NCBI GenBank assembly: GCA_946699065.1
Contig: CAMPDV010000195.1
Span: 248,001-312,000 of the forward strand
Origin: Loxodes magnus
Lineage: Eukaryota > Ciliophora > Karyorelictea > Loxodida > Loxodidae
Direction of reading: 5' to 3'
DNA length: 64,000 nucleotides
The notes below the pieces were generated by a model that ran no database searches, was not told the DNA's origin, and saw only the letters and a list, made by a program, of their open reading frames with translations. Of the stretch, positions 36,487-50,964 are shown one piece after another. The first letter of the stretch is position 1, and every line of letters starts with the position of its first letter. Position numbers and translations under genes: made by a program.

Positions 36487-38958
36487 GTATTTTAACTAAA
36501 ATGATATAAAACTGATAAAAATAGTTAAAATATTTAGGAAAATACAAATTGTAACAGATTAGAAAAATAAAAAGTGATAAATAATGAATCAACTCTACAT
36601 TTGGAAATTAAGTTATAGTGCAATTATCAAATACAAAGTGATTGATTAATTAGAATTTTACATAGAATATTTTTAGAAATTAAGTTGTTTTAAATAGAAT
36701 TTATTTTTATATAGAAGAGAAATAAGATGATTATTTAGCTGAGAAGGAATAGAAGGGAAAATAATGTAAAATAAATAATTAGAGACAAAAACATAATAAA
36801 ATAAAGATGTAAACTTGATAGAATTTTATCTAATTAGCTGTTTTATTCATTCCTTAGAAATAATTAGATTAAAAATTCTCCATATAAACTAAATTATAAA
36901 AAGAAGAATAGAAAGGTAGAAAAGAGTAAAATGCTTAGTAAAAATAATCAGAGAGAAAAGAAAACAAATAATATAAATAAGAAGAAGCTTTATACAATTC
37001 TTGTAGTTCACAATAAACATTTTTTTCTAAAGTTATTAATTATTTTGCTCTAATTAAATAAATTATCGAAAATATTCTAAATTTTTAAGTTAAATTAATT
37101 AAAAAATAACCAAATAATCATTTTATTTCCCTTGAAGATTATGTCAAATCAAAACATTTGGTTATTTAATTGGCTATTCAAATATAAAACTAAAAGCTTA
37201 ATTAAAATTGTAAATTGATTCTTCACTTCTTAGTTTTTATGCTTGTTAAAAATAATTAAGTTTTTAAGCCAATCTAAACTTTTTTCTTTGATAATCTAAT
37301 TAAAAAATTCATAAAAATTTTAAAAATAATTTCGTCAATTGAAAGATAGGAATTTTCTATAGATTCAACTTTAAATTAGGAAAATTTATCTTCATTTTAA
37401 TTTGGCTACTGAAATAAAAAATAGCTGACTTAATAAAATATCTACTTGTAATTCTCTTATATTTATTTAGCTTTCAGTTTATGAAGGTACATCATTCAAA
37501 AAATTTAGTTCTATTTTATTTTCCTAATTTTTTTCAAGTTATTTAGAATTTTTATTTTTGTTCTTATAAGATAAAAACAGGATTAAAGTTTTTAATTTAA
37601 TCCATAAATAGATAGATAAATATTACATTATTAATTTACAATAATTAATTAAAATGAAATAAAAAGCCATATACTATTTCAAAGCTTTTGATAAAAACTA
37701 AAATATAAAGAATTTAAAAATCACTTAGAAACAAAATTAAAAGCTAAAATTAAGAGAAAATTATTTTAATTTTAGATAGTTATTGCGACTCTAAAAATAA
37801 TAAAAATTAAATTAGCTTTTATCTTATCTAAGAATTTGTTTATTTTAAATAATAATTAAAATTCCTAAGAAACTATAAGTATATTAGTACATATGAAAAA
37901 ATACTAAATTATATACCTTTGGCATTTAAAACATAAGTATTATTAATATAAATTATACTAAAATCGCTATGTATAAAGCTTTTTCTTCTATTTCAATTTT
38001 TTATTATTTTTAAGATTTATCTTAAGGTATAAACTTGGTTTCTTTTTTCATTATCCAAATTTTGCTTATGCTAGTTACCCTAGACATTAGATTTTATTTT
38101 CTATAAATTTATTTTTTTATTATTATTTTTTTTACTGCAAAGAAACCAAATTTATTACCAACCTAGCATCACTAAAAGGAGTGATCCATTTGCTGTGTTC
38201 ATTTATTTTATACTAAAGTTTAAGATTAAATTATTGAATTTAATAAGTTATAATTATTTTTATTTATATAAGCAGATTAAGTTAATAGTTCTACCCAATT
38301 AATTATTAAGAGATATAAAAAATGTTTAAAAACGTAAAAGGAAATTAGATATTTAAAGTAGGTAGTTATTGAAAGTGTGAGTTATGTATCCTAATTAATT
38401 TTTCTCAACTTTTAATTTCTTTATTTTTTAAAACAAACTACAATTATAAAAGGAGTCTAGATTAATTAAAGCTATATAAAGTTAATTTTTTAAGAGGCAG
38501 AATACTCTTGTTAATACCATCTAATTATTAATAATTATTTAACAGCGAGAATATTCAAAATATAAATCCTTTATGTTTTATGGTTATTGCTTTAACTCCT
38601 AAAACTTTCTATTTAGAGTATAAAGAAATTTCCTATCATATGATAAACCTTATAACAAGCTTTTTATCTACTATAAATCTTTACACTCCATTTTTAATTC
38701 CTTGGAAGATTTAATTAAACTTCTAGTTTGTGTAAAGCTTAGTTTTAGATATAGATTGGATAAGACCCATATGAAAAAGAAAAGAATGCTTAAAATAAGA
38801 ATTAAAGATAAAAATTAGAAAATAAACCAAAAATAAGTTGGAGTAATGAAAAATCAAATTTCTATCTAGGTAACTGAAGCAGAAAAGAGAAATACAAGAA
38901 GGAAATTAATAAAGATAAAAAAACTATCAAAATATATTACAATTAATTAAAATTTGGT
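36487..38958. other. AT-rich DNA between the Gag-like gene and zinc-finger copy 2
   Basis: About 2.5 kb. It holds a small inverted repeat ATCACT/AGTGAT near 38167-38184 but no supportable gene. I looked for reverse transcriptase or integrase motifs after the Gag-like frame and saw none. Confidence 0.45.
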
Positions 38959-39777
38959 TCATTCCTAAGGGTGAGCATTGTTATAGTGCTTATTGAGAAT
39001 TTTAAGCTTCTTAAAAGTCAAATTACACTGAACACATTTAAATTTCTAACTGTGCTTTTTGTAAATATGATTATACATAACTTGCTTATTCTTTAGAGTT
39101 GACAGTCGCTATTAAGTGTATATCTTTTAGCATTATTTGCATATATAGTCGCCATTATGGTTTATATCGAAGCTCTGTTAAATTCTATTCAATTTATTAT
39201 GACTTTAAACCTTAATTTGCTTCTTTTTTTGTGATTTTTACTTTTTGTCTTAAGGAATCTCTTGATCATTAAATGTACTGGAAGTAAAAGGCACTAGTTT
39301 GCATTACTCTAACTGTTCATTTTTAGGAATTTCAGGATTTTTACTGATTGTTAAAATATTTCTTACAAATTAATTTAGCTTTTTTTAGGTTATTTGATTA
39401 AACTCTTCGGGTTCTGTCTTCAATTATTAATTAGATAAATCTCTCGAGGATTCATTTTCATTCTTTGGTATAATAAGGTTAATCTCCGGCTTTTTATCGG
39501 AGTTTTCTTAATTGGAAGTGAAGATTTCTTATTCCTTAATTATATCAGGAATAATTCTTAAAGGAATTCCATACTTTTCAGAAAGCTCATTTAAACTTAG
39601 CTTAGTACTATCCAATATCATCATTTGTCTAATCCTTTATACAAACTTAAGTTGATTTAATTTAAGCGAATAAACAGTTCTAAAAAGACTTTCATTATTC
39701 ATAAGAAAACGATTTTCTATATACTCAGCTCCCTTAAATAAAGAGAATAAAAAGATAGATTCAACTTGATCATTCAT
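38959..39777 (-). CDS. HTH-like plus C2H2 zinc-finger protein, copy 2 (intact)
   Basis: This intact gene encodes 272 aa from ATG (39775-39777) to TGA (38959-38961). The N-terminal block (FKGAEYIENRF, LNQLKFVQRIRQMM) leads to a helix-turn-helix-like segment at about 66-85 (LSLNELSEKYGIPLRIIPDI). A Lys/Gln-rich linker follows (about 175-200), then two finger-like units: CKQC followed after about 21 residues by H...H, and the classic CVQCNLTFKKLKILNKHYNNAH (CX2CX12HX4H). It is probably a nuclear DNA-binding protein; the target is unknown. Tail-swapped fingers and HTH domains also occur in transposon-derived proteins, so a domesticated transposase relative cannot be excluded. The paralogue at 19461-20368 has a one-base deletion. 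The frame is colinear throughout, using TAA and TAG heavily as Gln. Confidence 0.85.
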
Positions 39778-42700
39778 TTTAATTTTTGATATATTTTAGG
39801 TTTTAAACTAATTTAATTATACATAACAATTAATTTCTATTAACACATCTTTCAAAATTAAAATTATAGGTATATTTATTAATTTTTTTTAAGAGATACT
39901 TTTCACTTTTTATTCTTATAAATGTATATTCCATCTAAAACTATTGCATCTACATCGATAGTGAAGTTTGTATTTTTTTGGTATATAACAAATATACTTT
40001 TAGACTTATATGAATTTAAGATTTTCTCCTCCTTTTAAGAATTAACTAGAAATAATTCTAAAATAGATAATAGAAATAAAATATGTCAATTTAGAGACTA
40101 AATTAAACGTTTTCTCTTATTACAAATTCACAACTTTTCCATTAAACTTTAGAAGGAGTTGTTGGCAAGCTATTTTGGAATTCTTTCTAATATAATTAAA
40201 ACTTATTCAATTAGATTCTAGATCTGTGTAATTAAACTAATTTCATTTTTATTACCAACTAGATAATAAAGACCATTTAGTCCAAAATTCTTAAACTAAT
40301 AAATACTAGTTAATTAAGCTAGAGATATGCTTTCCTCATTTAACTCCTGCTAGTATAAATAAAGAATTTTGAGTTATTTTACCTGATTTTGATTAAATTT
40401 TAAGTGAAAGAAGTTTACATGATTAGAGAAAACTTAACTTTATTTAAATATAGTTCTAAACTTTTTCTTCTAGAAAAATCAATAAAATATTCTAAACTGT
40501 CTAAAATGATATTGTACTGTTTCTATTAATTATACAAAAGCTTAGGATTCTATCAATGTTTTTTATTAATAATCTATATAAATATTTATACATTTCATCT
40601 ATAATTAGCTATATAAATCCATGTGCTTCTTTTATATACTTTATTATTAGTTTTATTATTTTATTTATTTATAAAATAAATTCTTTTATAAGAAGCTAAA
40701 TCTAGTTTATAAGCAAAGCCAATATTTAAATAGTTTATGACTGAAAAACCTAAAAGAAGTTTAATGCCTTTCTGTGAAAATTAGAAAGCCATGAGCATCT
40801 GTTTTTTGAACTTTTAGACAAATGAATGTTAAATCTATTAAATTTATATCATTTTAAAAAATTATTTCTACCTTTATTTTCTTTAATTAATCAAGCAAAA
40901 AGAAATATATAAGCCAAAATTTAGTGAAGTTATTTTGTTAGTTATAGTAGTTAGCGGATAAATAGAATATATAAAAGCTACCTAATTAATAATAATTTCT
41001 GTGCATATTCTATAAAGATAAAAAAGAAATATAACTAAAATAAAATATAAAGCTAAAATTTAAATTTATATTAAAGGTAACTTGAAACAAGTAACTGTAA
41101 GATAGGTATAATCATCAATATTATGTTCTTATAAACTACCTTCGTAATCATACAACTAAAGTGTTACTAATTTCTTTATTTCTTATAATTTAAATGACTG
41201 TAATCTTTAAAAAAAGGAAACTATAAACTAAATCATCGATTTATATAAAAAGTAGGATATCTAAATTCAAATTTACTAAGGTTTAAAATAGTAATTCTCT
41301 CTAAAATCAAACAGAGATTAAGCAAATGAAAAAGTAATAATATCTTAAATTATAAATCTATTAAATTTGACTAAAGTTTTAAATATAAGGGAGATAAAGT
41401 TATTTAATAACTTCTTTACGAAAAAAATATAAAATGCTGAATCTAAAATAATTAATAAGTTAAGCATTCTCTAAATAAGTTAAAAACTTAAAGGTATTTA
41501 TAATTAAGATATTCATAAATTTTTCCTTTGATTATAGGGGTAGGATCTATAAATTAAAGGGAATTGTAAGGTTTGAAAGAAAAAATAATTATAAGACAAA
41601 AAGAAATAGCCAGGATCTTTAGATTTCTAAAATAGAGAGATAAATATTCACCAAGATAACAAAAACATGAGTATAATAACCTTTTAAAATGTGTGGCGAT
41701 TGCTAAGGATGAGAACAATAATAAGATAATAATAATGAAAATTAACACTAATACACTCATTTAATCTAATAAAGAGAATAATTATATTCATAAAAACAAA
41801 AATAGAAATTTGCTTATCTTTAAATTTTTTAACTTTAATGAGTATATTATAAATTAAAGATTGGTCACTAACACTAAAATATGATTGCATCTTTATAGCT
41901 AGAAATATACATAGTTGGTTAAATAAAATAAATCTTAATAATAATCATAAAATCTTCTATAAGCAACACAAAAATTAAATACTAAATTTAAAATATCAAG
42001 TAAAGGAATATATAACTATACTCTTAAAAATTCTAATTTATAATAAAAGGTTTATATTTATAAATAAGCACTAGAACTTATAAACCATTAGGCTTCATAA
42101 AATAATAATTAAAAAATTTCCTAATAAATCAGAAGATAATCTTCAATAGAGTAATAGCTTAAATTAAAAAAAAACATCAAAGATGCTTGCAAAATAGAGG
42201 TGATATCCATAGCTTTATTTAAAAAAGACAAAGAAAGGGTAAAAATAAAATATATACAGATATTAATTATATAAAGGATAAAAAATCATGCTATGAATAG
42301 TTTTGAAAATAATAAATTAATAATTAAAGAAGAAGATAACACCTAGAAATGTTTATAATTTATCTTCATAAAGCAATCCATTAATTATCTAATAGCTAAA
42401 ATAAATTATCTTTAGAATAGCCTAGATTTTTATTAATAACTTGTATTAAAAGCATTTTCTTTTTATTCTGAATTATTTCAATTTAATATTTTCCTCGTTG
42501 TTTAACCAAGAAAAGTTAGCAATTGTACATTTTTAAAATTTTTCGAATTAAAGCTTTAATACCTTTGAATGTTTAGGAAAAAAGATTTAATATCTAAGAA
42601 AAAATTCTTTGAGTTTATTCAAATTTCTCCTAGTTTGCTTAATCTTTTCTATAAAGAATTTTTTCTTTCTTTTTCGAACTCATTAATTTTAATAATTGTT

Positions 42701-42864
42701 TGTACATTTATTTTGTATATATGTTTTTTCTAATTTTAATTTTTCTAAGACATGCTATTACTCATATAAATTGTTTTCATTTATTATATCAAATAAAGCA
42801 CATAATGAATGATAATTAAAATTAATAACTTTCAATTATAATTTAAAATATTCAAAATCAATTA
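39778..42864. other. AT-rich DNA between zinc-finger copy 2 and gene C
   Basis: About 3.1 kb. It occupies the position that mirrors the 3.8 kb between gene B and finger copy 1. I see no gene. Two overlapping hydrophobic frames on the minus strand around 41554-41890 look like chance AT-rich frames. Confidence 0.5.
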
Positions 42865-45800
42865 TCAAGCCTCTTCAACTTTTATCTCTTCTTCTACATC
42901 TTTCTTAATTCCCTTTTCCTTTTCCTTTTGCTTAGCTCTTTTTCTTTATTGTCTTTCTTTTGCTAGTTAATCTAAAGATTTTCAAATTGAATCCGGCCAT
43001 TATGCTTAATGTGTTACACCCTAAATAAATTCTTAGTCAGTTGCAGATATTAATTGCTTTAAATAATTATTGTCTAAGATCTTTATTTTTGGAGAATTTT
43101 AAATTTTCTTTGTTTTCTTATTTTTCTTTTACAAATTTTTACTTTTTTTATTATCTTTTTTCTATTCGATTTAGAAATTAGGACTAGCGTCTTCTTTCTA
43201 AAGCATGACTTCTTTGTTCTAATTTTAATTTATAGCAACTAACTACCTTTAACTCGACATTTATAAAATGATAGAGTGATCTGAATTAGGTTATTCAGCA
43301 ATGAAGGTATCTCTACTATCTAGTTTACTTGTATTTTAATTTTCTTAGCCTTGGCAGCTAATTGGTATAGGGTAATTTTATAACTAAGCTATTTTATTTT
43401 ATTTTTTTATTTCTTTTTGTTTTTTCTTTTCTTTGATTTACTATATAATATCCTTTATCATTGCTATTATGCACATTACTATTCCAATAGTTGTTATAGT
43501 ACTTGAAATTAAGACTATTGTTCTTCCTAAACGATATGCTTAGTCTGAATTTACAGAGTTTAAGTTTCTAGTTACTTGCTCTTTGCTAAGCTAGTAAAAG
43601 TAGAAATTAAAAGAATACAAAATGGAGAGTCATGTCTCTTATAAGGCGTGAATTATGTTAAGTGATTTAAACTTAAAAGGTCTACATTTGAGAATGTAAG
43701 CAAGTTAAGATAAACTTATTACTAAGCACAGAACTATCTAAGCCATTGCGTATTCCTATAAGCCTATTAAGATGATAGATAGCAAAACTCTTCTAAGCAG
43801 AAATAAAGGATAGAAAATTAAAGCTTTTCTTTCACTTTTCAGTTCATCGAATATAGAAAAGTATTTAGTTGTAAGTTCTTCTAGTTTCTATTTTTATTAG
43901 GTGTCTCCAGTATTAATTTAGTTCTTTATTTAGAAATAGCTCTTTATAACAAAAAGCAAACGAAAAAGTACTAAAACTTATAAGATCTAAATTATAAAAC
44001 TTACTAAAGCTATTCCCGATGCTAAGACATTGAAAGAGGTGAAAGCGGTTTAAAAGTTGGGATTGTAAATTTGGAGAATGGAGGAATATCCAATTTACAA
44101 ACTAAAGAACAGATAAACTGTTAAAGGTAGCCTATAATGGAAATACTTTTTTCTTAAGCTTTTTAGCCAAATGGTCTTACAAAGTTTTTATTAAATAAGT
44201 AGAAGAATATCTACAAACAGTACTGATAAAATAAACATGTTGAATATAAAAGAGTTAGCTGAAAAAATGTAGCTTTCGTATCCTAATTGTCGTAAATTAA
44301 ATTTATGAATTTAACTAATTTATGATTCAAAGTTTATTTTGTCTTACATTTTATTAATAAAACTTTGACTTTATTGATAGTAATAAGCATTTAGAATATC
44401 AGGCCTTTCCACTTAAATATAGGCATTCGAATAGAAATACTCAGTTGCGATCATAAAAGTAAACCAATTTCCAATTTAATTTGACTGAGAAAAAACCAAA
44501 TTTGTAGTGGTAGCTAAACATATTCCTGCTAGTATAGCCGATTATTCTGCTTGTTAAGTTGATTAGATAAATAATTTAATGTGATTGGATATGCTATAAC
44601 TATCAATATTTAATTCTTAATCTTAAGTATTTGTCTAATTTTCTTCTAAATTTTTTCCTTCTTCTATATTTTCTTCTTTTTCCTCTTCATTTTATATCTT
44701 CTCACATGTAAAATTTTCTGTTCTATTAAATTAATAAAAGCATACCAAGCATTTACTTCCATCCTCTGAACATTATGAACAATTAGATATTTTCTATTCG
44801 CAAGATAAGCAAATCTTATTAATTCAGTCATAATATTCTGTCTAAGAGCATATTTCAATGCAATTATTATTATATAGCTTTTTATTATTTTTACATACTG
44901 TACAGGTATTTAGATCTAAGCACTTAACACAATCTTCATTTATTTCTCAACAAGAAATACATTTTTAGTTCTATAAAAAGAATCCTTCTTTACATTCTAA
45001 GCATTACACTAATTACTAATCGCATTTATTACAATTTTCTATTTCTAAATCACAGCCCTAACAAATATTATCTTAGTCATAATCTTATTCACTTTCATCA
45101 CATAAGGAAGTACATTTATTTTAAGAAAGCTTCAATTTATTACACTTTAAGCAAACATTTTACTATATGCAGCCAATACAATTTACATCTATCTAAGAGC
45201 ACGAAGAACAGCTATTATTGAATGGAGTTTGATTACCAAAACATTAATCACATACAAGTTAATTATTTTCTACATGACATTTCTCACAATTTTCTATTTC
45301 ATAACTACAAGTTTAGCATTCATTATCTTTATCTAAGTCTTATTCAGTATCTGGACAGAAATTTACACATTATTTTTAAGAAATTATTTTACTACAAAAC
45401 TAGCAATTAAAAGAAGAGTCATAAAAATAATGTTTAGAGCAGCTATCAACACATTAGTTATCTTATAACTTTTTAGGATTCAAACAGCTTAAGCAAGTCT
45501 TTCCATCTTATGAACAAGTAGAACAAAACTAAATACTTTCTTAACATTATTTACATTAAGAATTTTAATAAATCCAATAACCAGTTTCGCAAAGAGAGCA
45601 AGATTATACTTATTAATTACACTCTTTACAGTGAGGAATCCCTTAATTACAAGGTTCACAAATTTAATCTTAGTTTAAATCTTACTCACTTGCAGGACAC
45701 CGAATGTCACATTTCATATCGATTCATCTTAATTTATAAGGATTAAAACAAGAGATACATTAAGAAGTGTTACAATTTTGGCAATTATTTGAAAATGCTG

Positions 45801-47172
45801 AGCAGGTCAGACATTAATCTTTGTTATTATTTAAATAAAAACCAGAAAAACATAGAGAACACTTTAATCCATCTTCTGTACATTACTAGCAATTTAAAAT
45901 GGCATCATTACAACTTAAGCATTTTCTATTGCTATCTTTGTCTTATTCAGTTACTGGACAGTTAGCTGAACATTTGCTTATATCATATTCTAACTTATAA
46001 GGAAAAATACACTCACTACAAGAGTTTCCTCTAGTGGAACATGTTTTACAATTATTTATTACGCAAGCATAACATTTTTAGTCAACTCCAATATAGAATC
46101 CATCACTACATTTATTGCAAGTTAATCCATCAGAAGTGCATTCTAAGCAATTAATTAAAGCTTAATTACAGAGTTCACATTTTCGATCTTTATTTGAGTC
46201 TTAATGAGTAACAGGACAGGTGTTTTAGCAAGAATTCTAATAAAGATATTTATTAGCACATTAAGTACAAATAATTGCATCAATGCAAGCTGAACAGTCA
46301 GATATAACTGAACATGAAGAACATGTATTTCCTAAGATAAAATATCCAGTTTCACACAATGTGCAAACTGTTCCAAGAATATTGCATTAAAGACAATTGG
46401 TAAGAACTAAATTACATAATTAACATTTAAAGTCATTGTCTTTATCTTATGTTGTGTTTAGACAAGTATCTTAGCATGTCCCATCCAAATTCAAATACTT
46501 GTTACTTAGACAGCTTTAGCAAGTTGCGAGTGTTGAATTATAGCATTATCCATTAGCACAGCCATTCGAACATAAATATGAATTAAAAAGAGTTACAAAA
46601 TCGCTTACAGTGAATTATTTATTATTTGTCCAAAATCTTATATCGAATATACTACATCTAAATTATTTATTTTTAGATGAACCAATAGTAATATATGAAC
46701 TTTAAGTAAACGGAAAATATTTGTAGCTAGCAGCGATTGCTGAAATAAAAAATAAATTTGTAGATGGTCCAATAAAACTGAAAGTCAGGTTATTATTTGC
46801 TTGTTGGAGCAAAATCAATGTTCAAGTATTACGAATTTTAAAAAAAGATTACCTTTGTAATTAGAAATTTTTATTATAAATTTAAGTATGTTCAAAGTTG
46901 GAATAAACTTAAAACTGACATTCCGTGTATTCATTTTAATCTTGCAAAGCAAGCGCTACTTAATGAAAATTATCATCAAAGGTTAAAAACTTAAATCACC
47001 CTGTTATAGCTCAGACAGATTGTGAATTGAGCGAAGGATTGTAATTGAACTAAGAAAATGATTTATTTTGTTATTCATTGTCTAAGATAGTTATTGGAGG
47101 GCTTGAATTTGTAATTTATAAGTATTAAGAGCAAACTTATTAAATCTACAAAGCAAGAAAGACTAGTCACAT
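42865..47172 (-). CDS. Cys-rich LamG-like polytopic surface protein C (intact, 1435 aa)
   Basis: The complete family reference: 1436 codons, ATG (47170-47172) to TGA (42865-42867), TGA followed at once by TAA as in B. It has a signal peptide (MWLVFLALQIQQVCSQ, TGA at codon 2). The LamG-like domain (about 20-190) carries VWAITGWFKF, NTWTLILLQQ and RFWTNN. Cys-rich CxxC repeats follow (about 195-825), then a short acidic linker and several hydrophobic segments (about 870-1240, such as FIFNMFILSVLFVDILLL and IVLISSTITTIGIVMCIIAM). A long Lys/Gln cytoplasmic tail has GVTHQAQWPDSIWKSLDQL and ends EEEIKVEEA. This is a plasma-membrane receptor- or antigen-like protein by architecture; the ligand is unknown. 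TGA-encoded Trp at matching sites in A and B supports the frame. It has 371 more Cys-repeat codons than B. Confidence 0.92.
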
Positions 47173-50100
47173 CTTTTTAAATTAAGGGGAAATTAAGCTT
47201 GAATTAGTAAAAAACAAAATGAATGGAATATTATTTCATAAAAGGTTTTATTTAAGACTTTTATATGCAATGCCATTATAATAATTTAGATATGCTATTA
47301 AGAATCGAAGTTTCAGTATACATTGTGAGAAAACTAAAACTTAAAGTACAATTTAATTTTCCATCTAGCTTTATTATAGAAATGTTTTCATTCAAGTGTT
47401 GATGCTATAATAATTAATAATTTTCATTAATACCTTCTACTTATATATTAAATGTTTAGCTTAAATGGTATAATAATTAAGTTATATTTCCATATATTTT
47501 TAGTTAAATAGCTCATTATCGATTATTAAACTCTTATCTATTTTAATTTTTTTAGATAAGAATCTCTTAGCAAAGATAATCTAAATCACATTTAAAAGGT
47601 ACTTAGTAATAATTATTTTTCTAACTAGATATTTTTAAATTTGAATGGATCTATAGCACTTAAGACATCTCAAAAAAAGAAATATCAAGCTTGATTTTCT
47701 AGAATTTTTCAAAAAATAATAGTGAATGAATAAAGGCAAGATAAGTTTAATGCTTTATTTTTCAGTTTAATACGCATATATCTAGGATCTGTGTTTCAAA
47801 GATTACTCATTAATATATTTTATTATCTTTTTTTATTTATTTTACCATTAAAACTTTTAGACACTTATAAAGGTAAAAAATTCCAAGAAGCAAATGAGAT
47901 AAATTTTAAGAATTAACTACTTAGTGAATAAGATAATGCAAATAACAAGAGTAAGAAAAGATAAATCTCAATGAGAGTTATTAGCAGTATTTTAAGAGTT
48001 TCTCTTCTTCAAATAAAAAAGCCTAGATAGATATAGTGGAGATATGAAATTTCTTAAATGAAATTCCTAAAAATTGGTTAATGATCAAAGAATTAGTATT
48101 TCAAATGAAAAATCTTATATGATTAAGTTATTAGATTGGATTTAAATTGTTCTTCCTAAAACGTTCTAATTCTATAGAAAATTTTTTAAAGCAATATGAA
48201 TTGTTGCTCTTTGACTCTGGATTACATAGTTCAAGACTCAGAAGTCTTCACATTATTAATTAAATACAGCAAAAAATTTACAAAATTAGATTTGAAGATA
48301 TAATATGATGTTATAAAATTCACAAGCAAACTTGATGCATAAAATCGTAATTAAGGAAAATTATTGCATGAGATATTTTGCAAAATCAATTTACAAAATT
48401 ATAGAAATAAAGCAAAAAGTAAAAATAAAAAAGATTGTAATAATTTATAAAAATACCGAATTATAAGAAAAAACAGGCTTCTTGTAAAGAAAAAAGTCTT
48501 TATAATTTTTAAGCATTTCATTTAAAAAATAAGTTCAATCTATCTATAAAAAGAAGGAAAGATTGGTAAAATAAGCTTATATAAAAGTAGCACTTAATAT
48601 TAGAGGTTTTATAAATATCAATTTTCAATTTTTTAGTTTTTATATGATTTATAACTAGAGTGTTAATCTAAGAAAGATGTTTTAAAATAAAATTGTATAA
48701 AGATATCTCCCCCTTATATTAAAGATAAACATTAATTAATTAAAAGGGAACATTTCTTCAAATTATTTTGAAAATTATGAAATAAAAATGTTGCTAGAAT
48801 ATACTTATCAAAACCTTAAAAAATGATTAGAGTTTATATTAAGTGTTCGTGCTTTTTATAGTTATTACCTTTACTTAGTGAAATAATATTATATGTTTGG
48901 ATATCGTTTTTAAAGATAACTACCAGATAATGTACTAAAGTTGTGAATTGTTTTGCAATAAGTTAATTAATAGATTTTCTAGGTTTAGCCCTGATAAAAT
49001 ATCAAAGTTATTATTCACTTAAAATTAAAAATTAATTTAGTGTTTTTTTAAGTAATTAATAAATCAGATTGATATTAAAAGGAAAAATTAATTTTAATAT
49101 TATAATCTTAGAAGCTGAATAAAGCATGTTTAAATAGTTGAAGAATGCTAGTAATTTTTAATTTATTAGTTATATAAATCATAAAATTGTATTAAGTTTA
49201 ATTTAGTAAAATATATCCTTTTTTCTATAATTCTTTAACAAATTTGCTTAAAAGGTTATAACCCTTACAAGCAAATTGAGATGAGATATTATAAAAAATT
49301 ACGATTTATTATTAAATATTTGTTATAAAGATGTAATTGATATAGCTTTTAAGACAATAGATATATTAAATTTAAAAATTCTTTAATCTAAAACTGTAAT
49401 CTTCTATCACTTATTTGAAATGGAATTAAGCTAAATGTAAAAATTAAACTTTATTTAATAAATTTGCGTAATTAATTTCTAGAAACCTTCTAATATCCCA
49501 TTTTTTATCATTTAAGTCTGATTTATTCTAATTAAATCTATTTTTTAATATGAACTTTATTTTTTTCAACATTATGCATCTACTAATTTACGCTTAAGAT
49601 TATGATAAAAAATAAGCACAACAATTTTTAATTTAAACCTAACCCAAAATACTCATCACTCTCCAAAAGGGTTTAAATTTTAAATTTGCATCTTTATCCT
49701 CAACTATCTTCAATAAATATAATTATTAGCCCTCTAAACTATTTCTTTTTTTTAATTTATTTATCTAAACCATTTATATAAGCCTTATATCAAATCTTTT
49801 TGTATAACTATTTTATTATTTTTCTATATTTTTCCTTTTTATTTATCTAAAGTTTTAGAATAAGGAGTATCTAACCTTTTAGAAATATAAATTATTTTAG
49901 CTACAGAAATTAAATATTTTTAGGGATTATGAATTAGTACAATTTTCAAAAATACAAAACTTTCAATAGCTTTTACCTTTCTACATTCCGGTAGAATAAC
50001 AACTTATATAGCAAGAAGGAATACTTCTAGTAAATAAATAATTTAAAAGCTACTATTTATTAATATCTATTATATAGCTTTTGCTTTGTTTTAGAATAAT

Positions 50101-50964
50101 TAATCTAATGTCTAAATTATTTTAAATTAAAACAGCAGTGATAGTTAATTTTTAATTTATTACTTGTTCTATCTCTTCTATAATATCCTGCTAGTTCTTA
50201 CTTGTTTGTAGCCAATAAATATACTTAGATTTATTTGCAATTTATGTATAATTCTTTATTTTAATTTGCTTGGCATTGATAATAGAATTTTTTATAGAAG
50301 CATTAAAAGTTTCTATAGTGATGTTTAAATTGCTTAAAAGAGAAAACAAGCAGGTATGAAATACATTCAAAAGTATAAATCAAAAGCTTATTTAATTTAA
50401 TCTTTTCACTTGAAATTGAATTTATTAAGCTGGAGAATAAAGAGATGATTGAAAGTTAATATATTTATACTTCTTAATAACTAAATTACTAGAATCATGA
50501 TAGTTTAACTGATATTTACCTAAAGCCTAATCAGTTTGTGTATTATCTAAGCTGACTTATTAAAAGCTAATATTTTAAAAGGAATCATATGTGATTTTTA
50601 TTAAATAGAGCTATCTAGCATAATTAGATTTTACTCTTAATATCTTATGAAAGTTCTTATTTTAATTAGTTTAGGAATTATTACAATAAGCACTAACTTA
50701 GATATTTTGAAATAATTTAATCTTTTATTTTATTAAAGCAAGAGATTAAGATATTTATATAATTTATATTGTAAACTTTAATATAGGATAAAGCAAACTA
50801 GATTAAATTGCTTAGATATATAAAGCATAAATTAAATTTAAGGGAATTACAATAGAATTAATTAATAGATGAAAATCTATAAAATCTAACTAAATTTTCA
50901 TTGTAATAGCAATATAAATCCCATTAATTATAGAACTAAGATAAACTTTACAATTTTTCTAGCT
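47173..50964. other. AT-rich DNA upstream of gene C
   Basis: About 3.8 kb without a gene. The leader of C (TTTAAAAAG before ATG) is only loosely like those of A and B. Confidence 0.5.

Noticed and set aside
41554-41890. Two overlapping hydrophobic minus-strand frames of 68 codons.
   Set aside because: Composition is that of random AT-rich DNA, rich in Ile, Leu, Phe and Tyr. No homologue occurs within the mirrored region.
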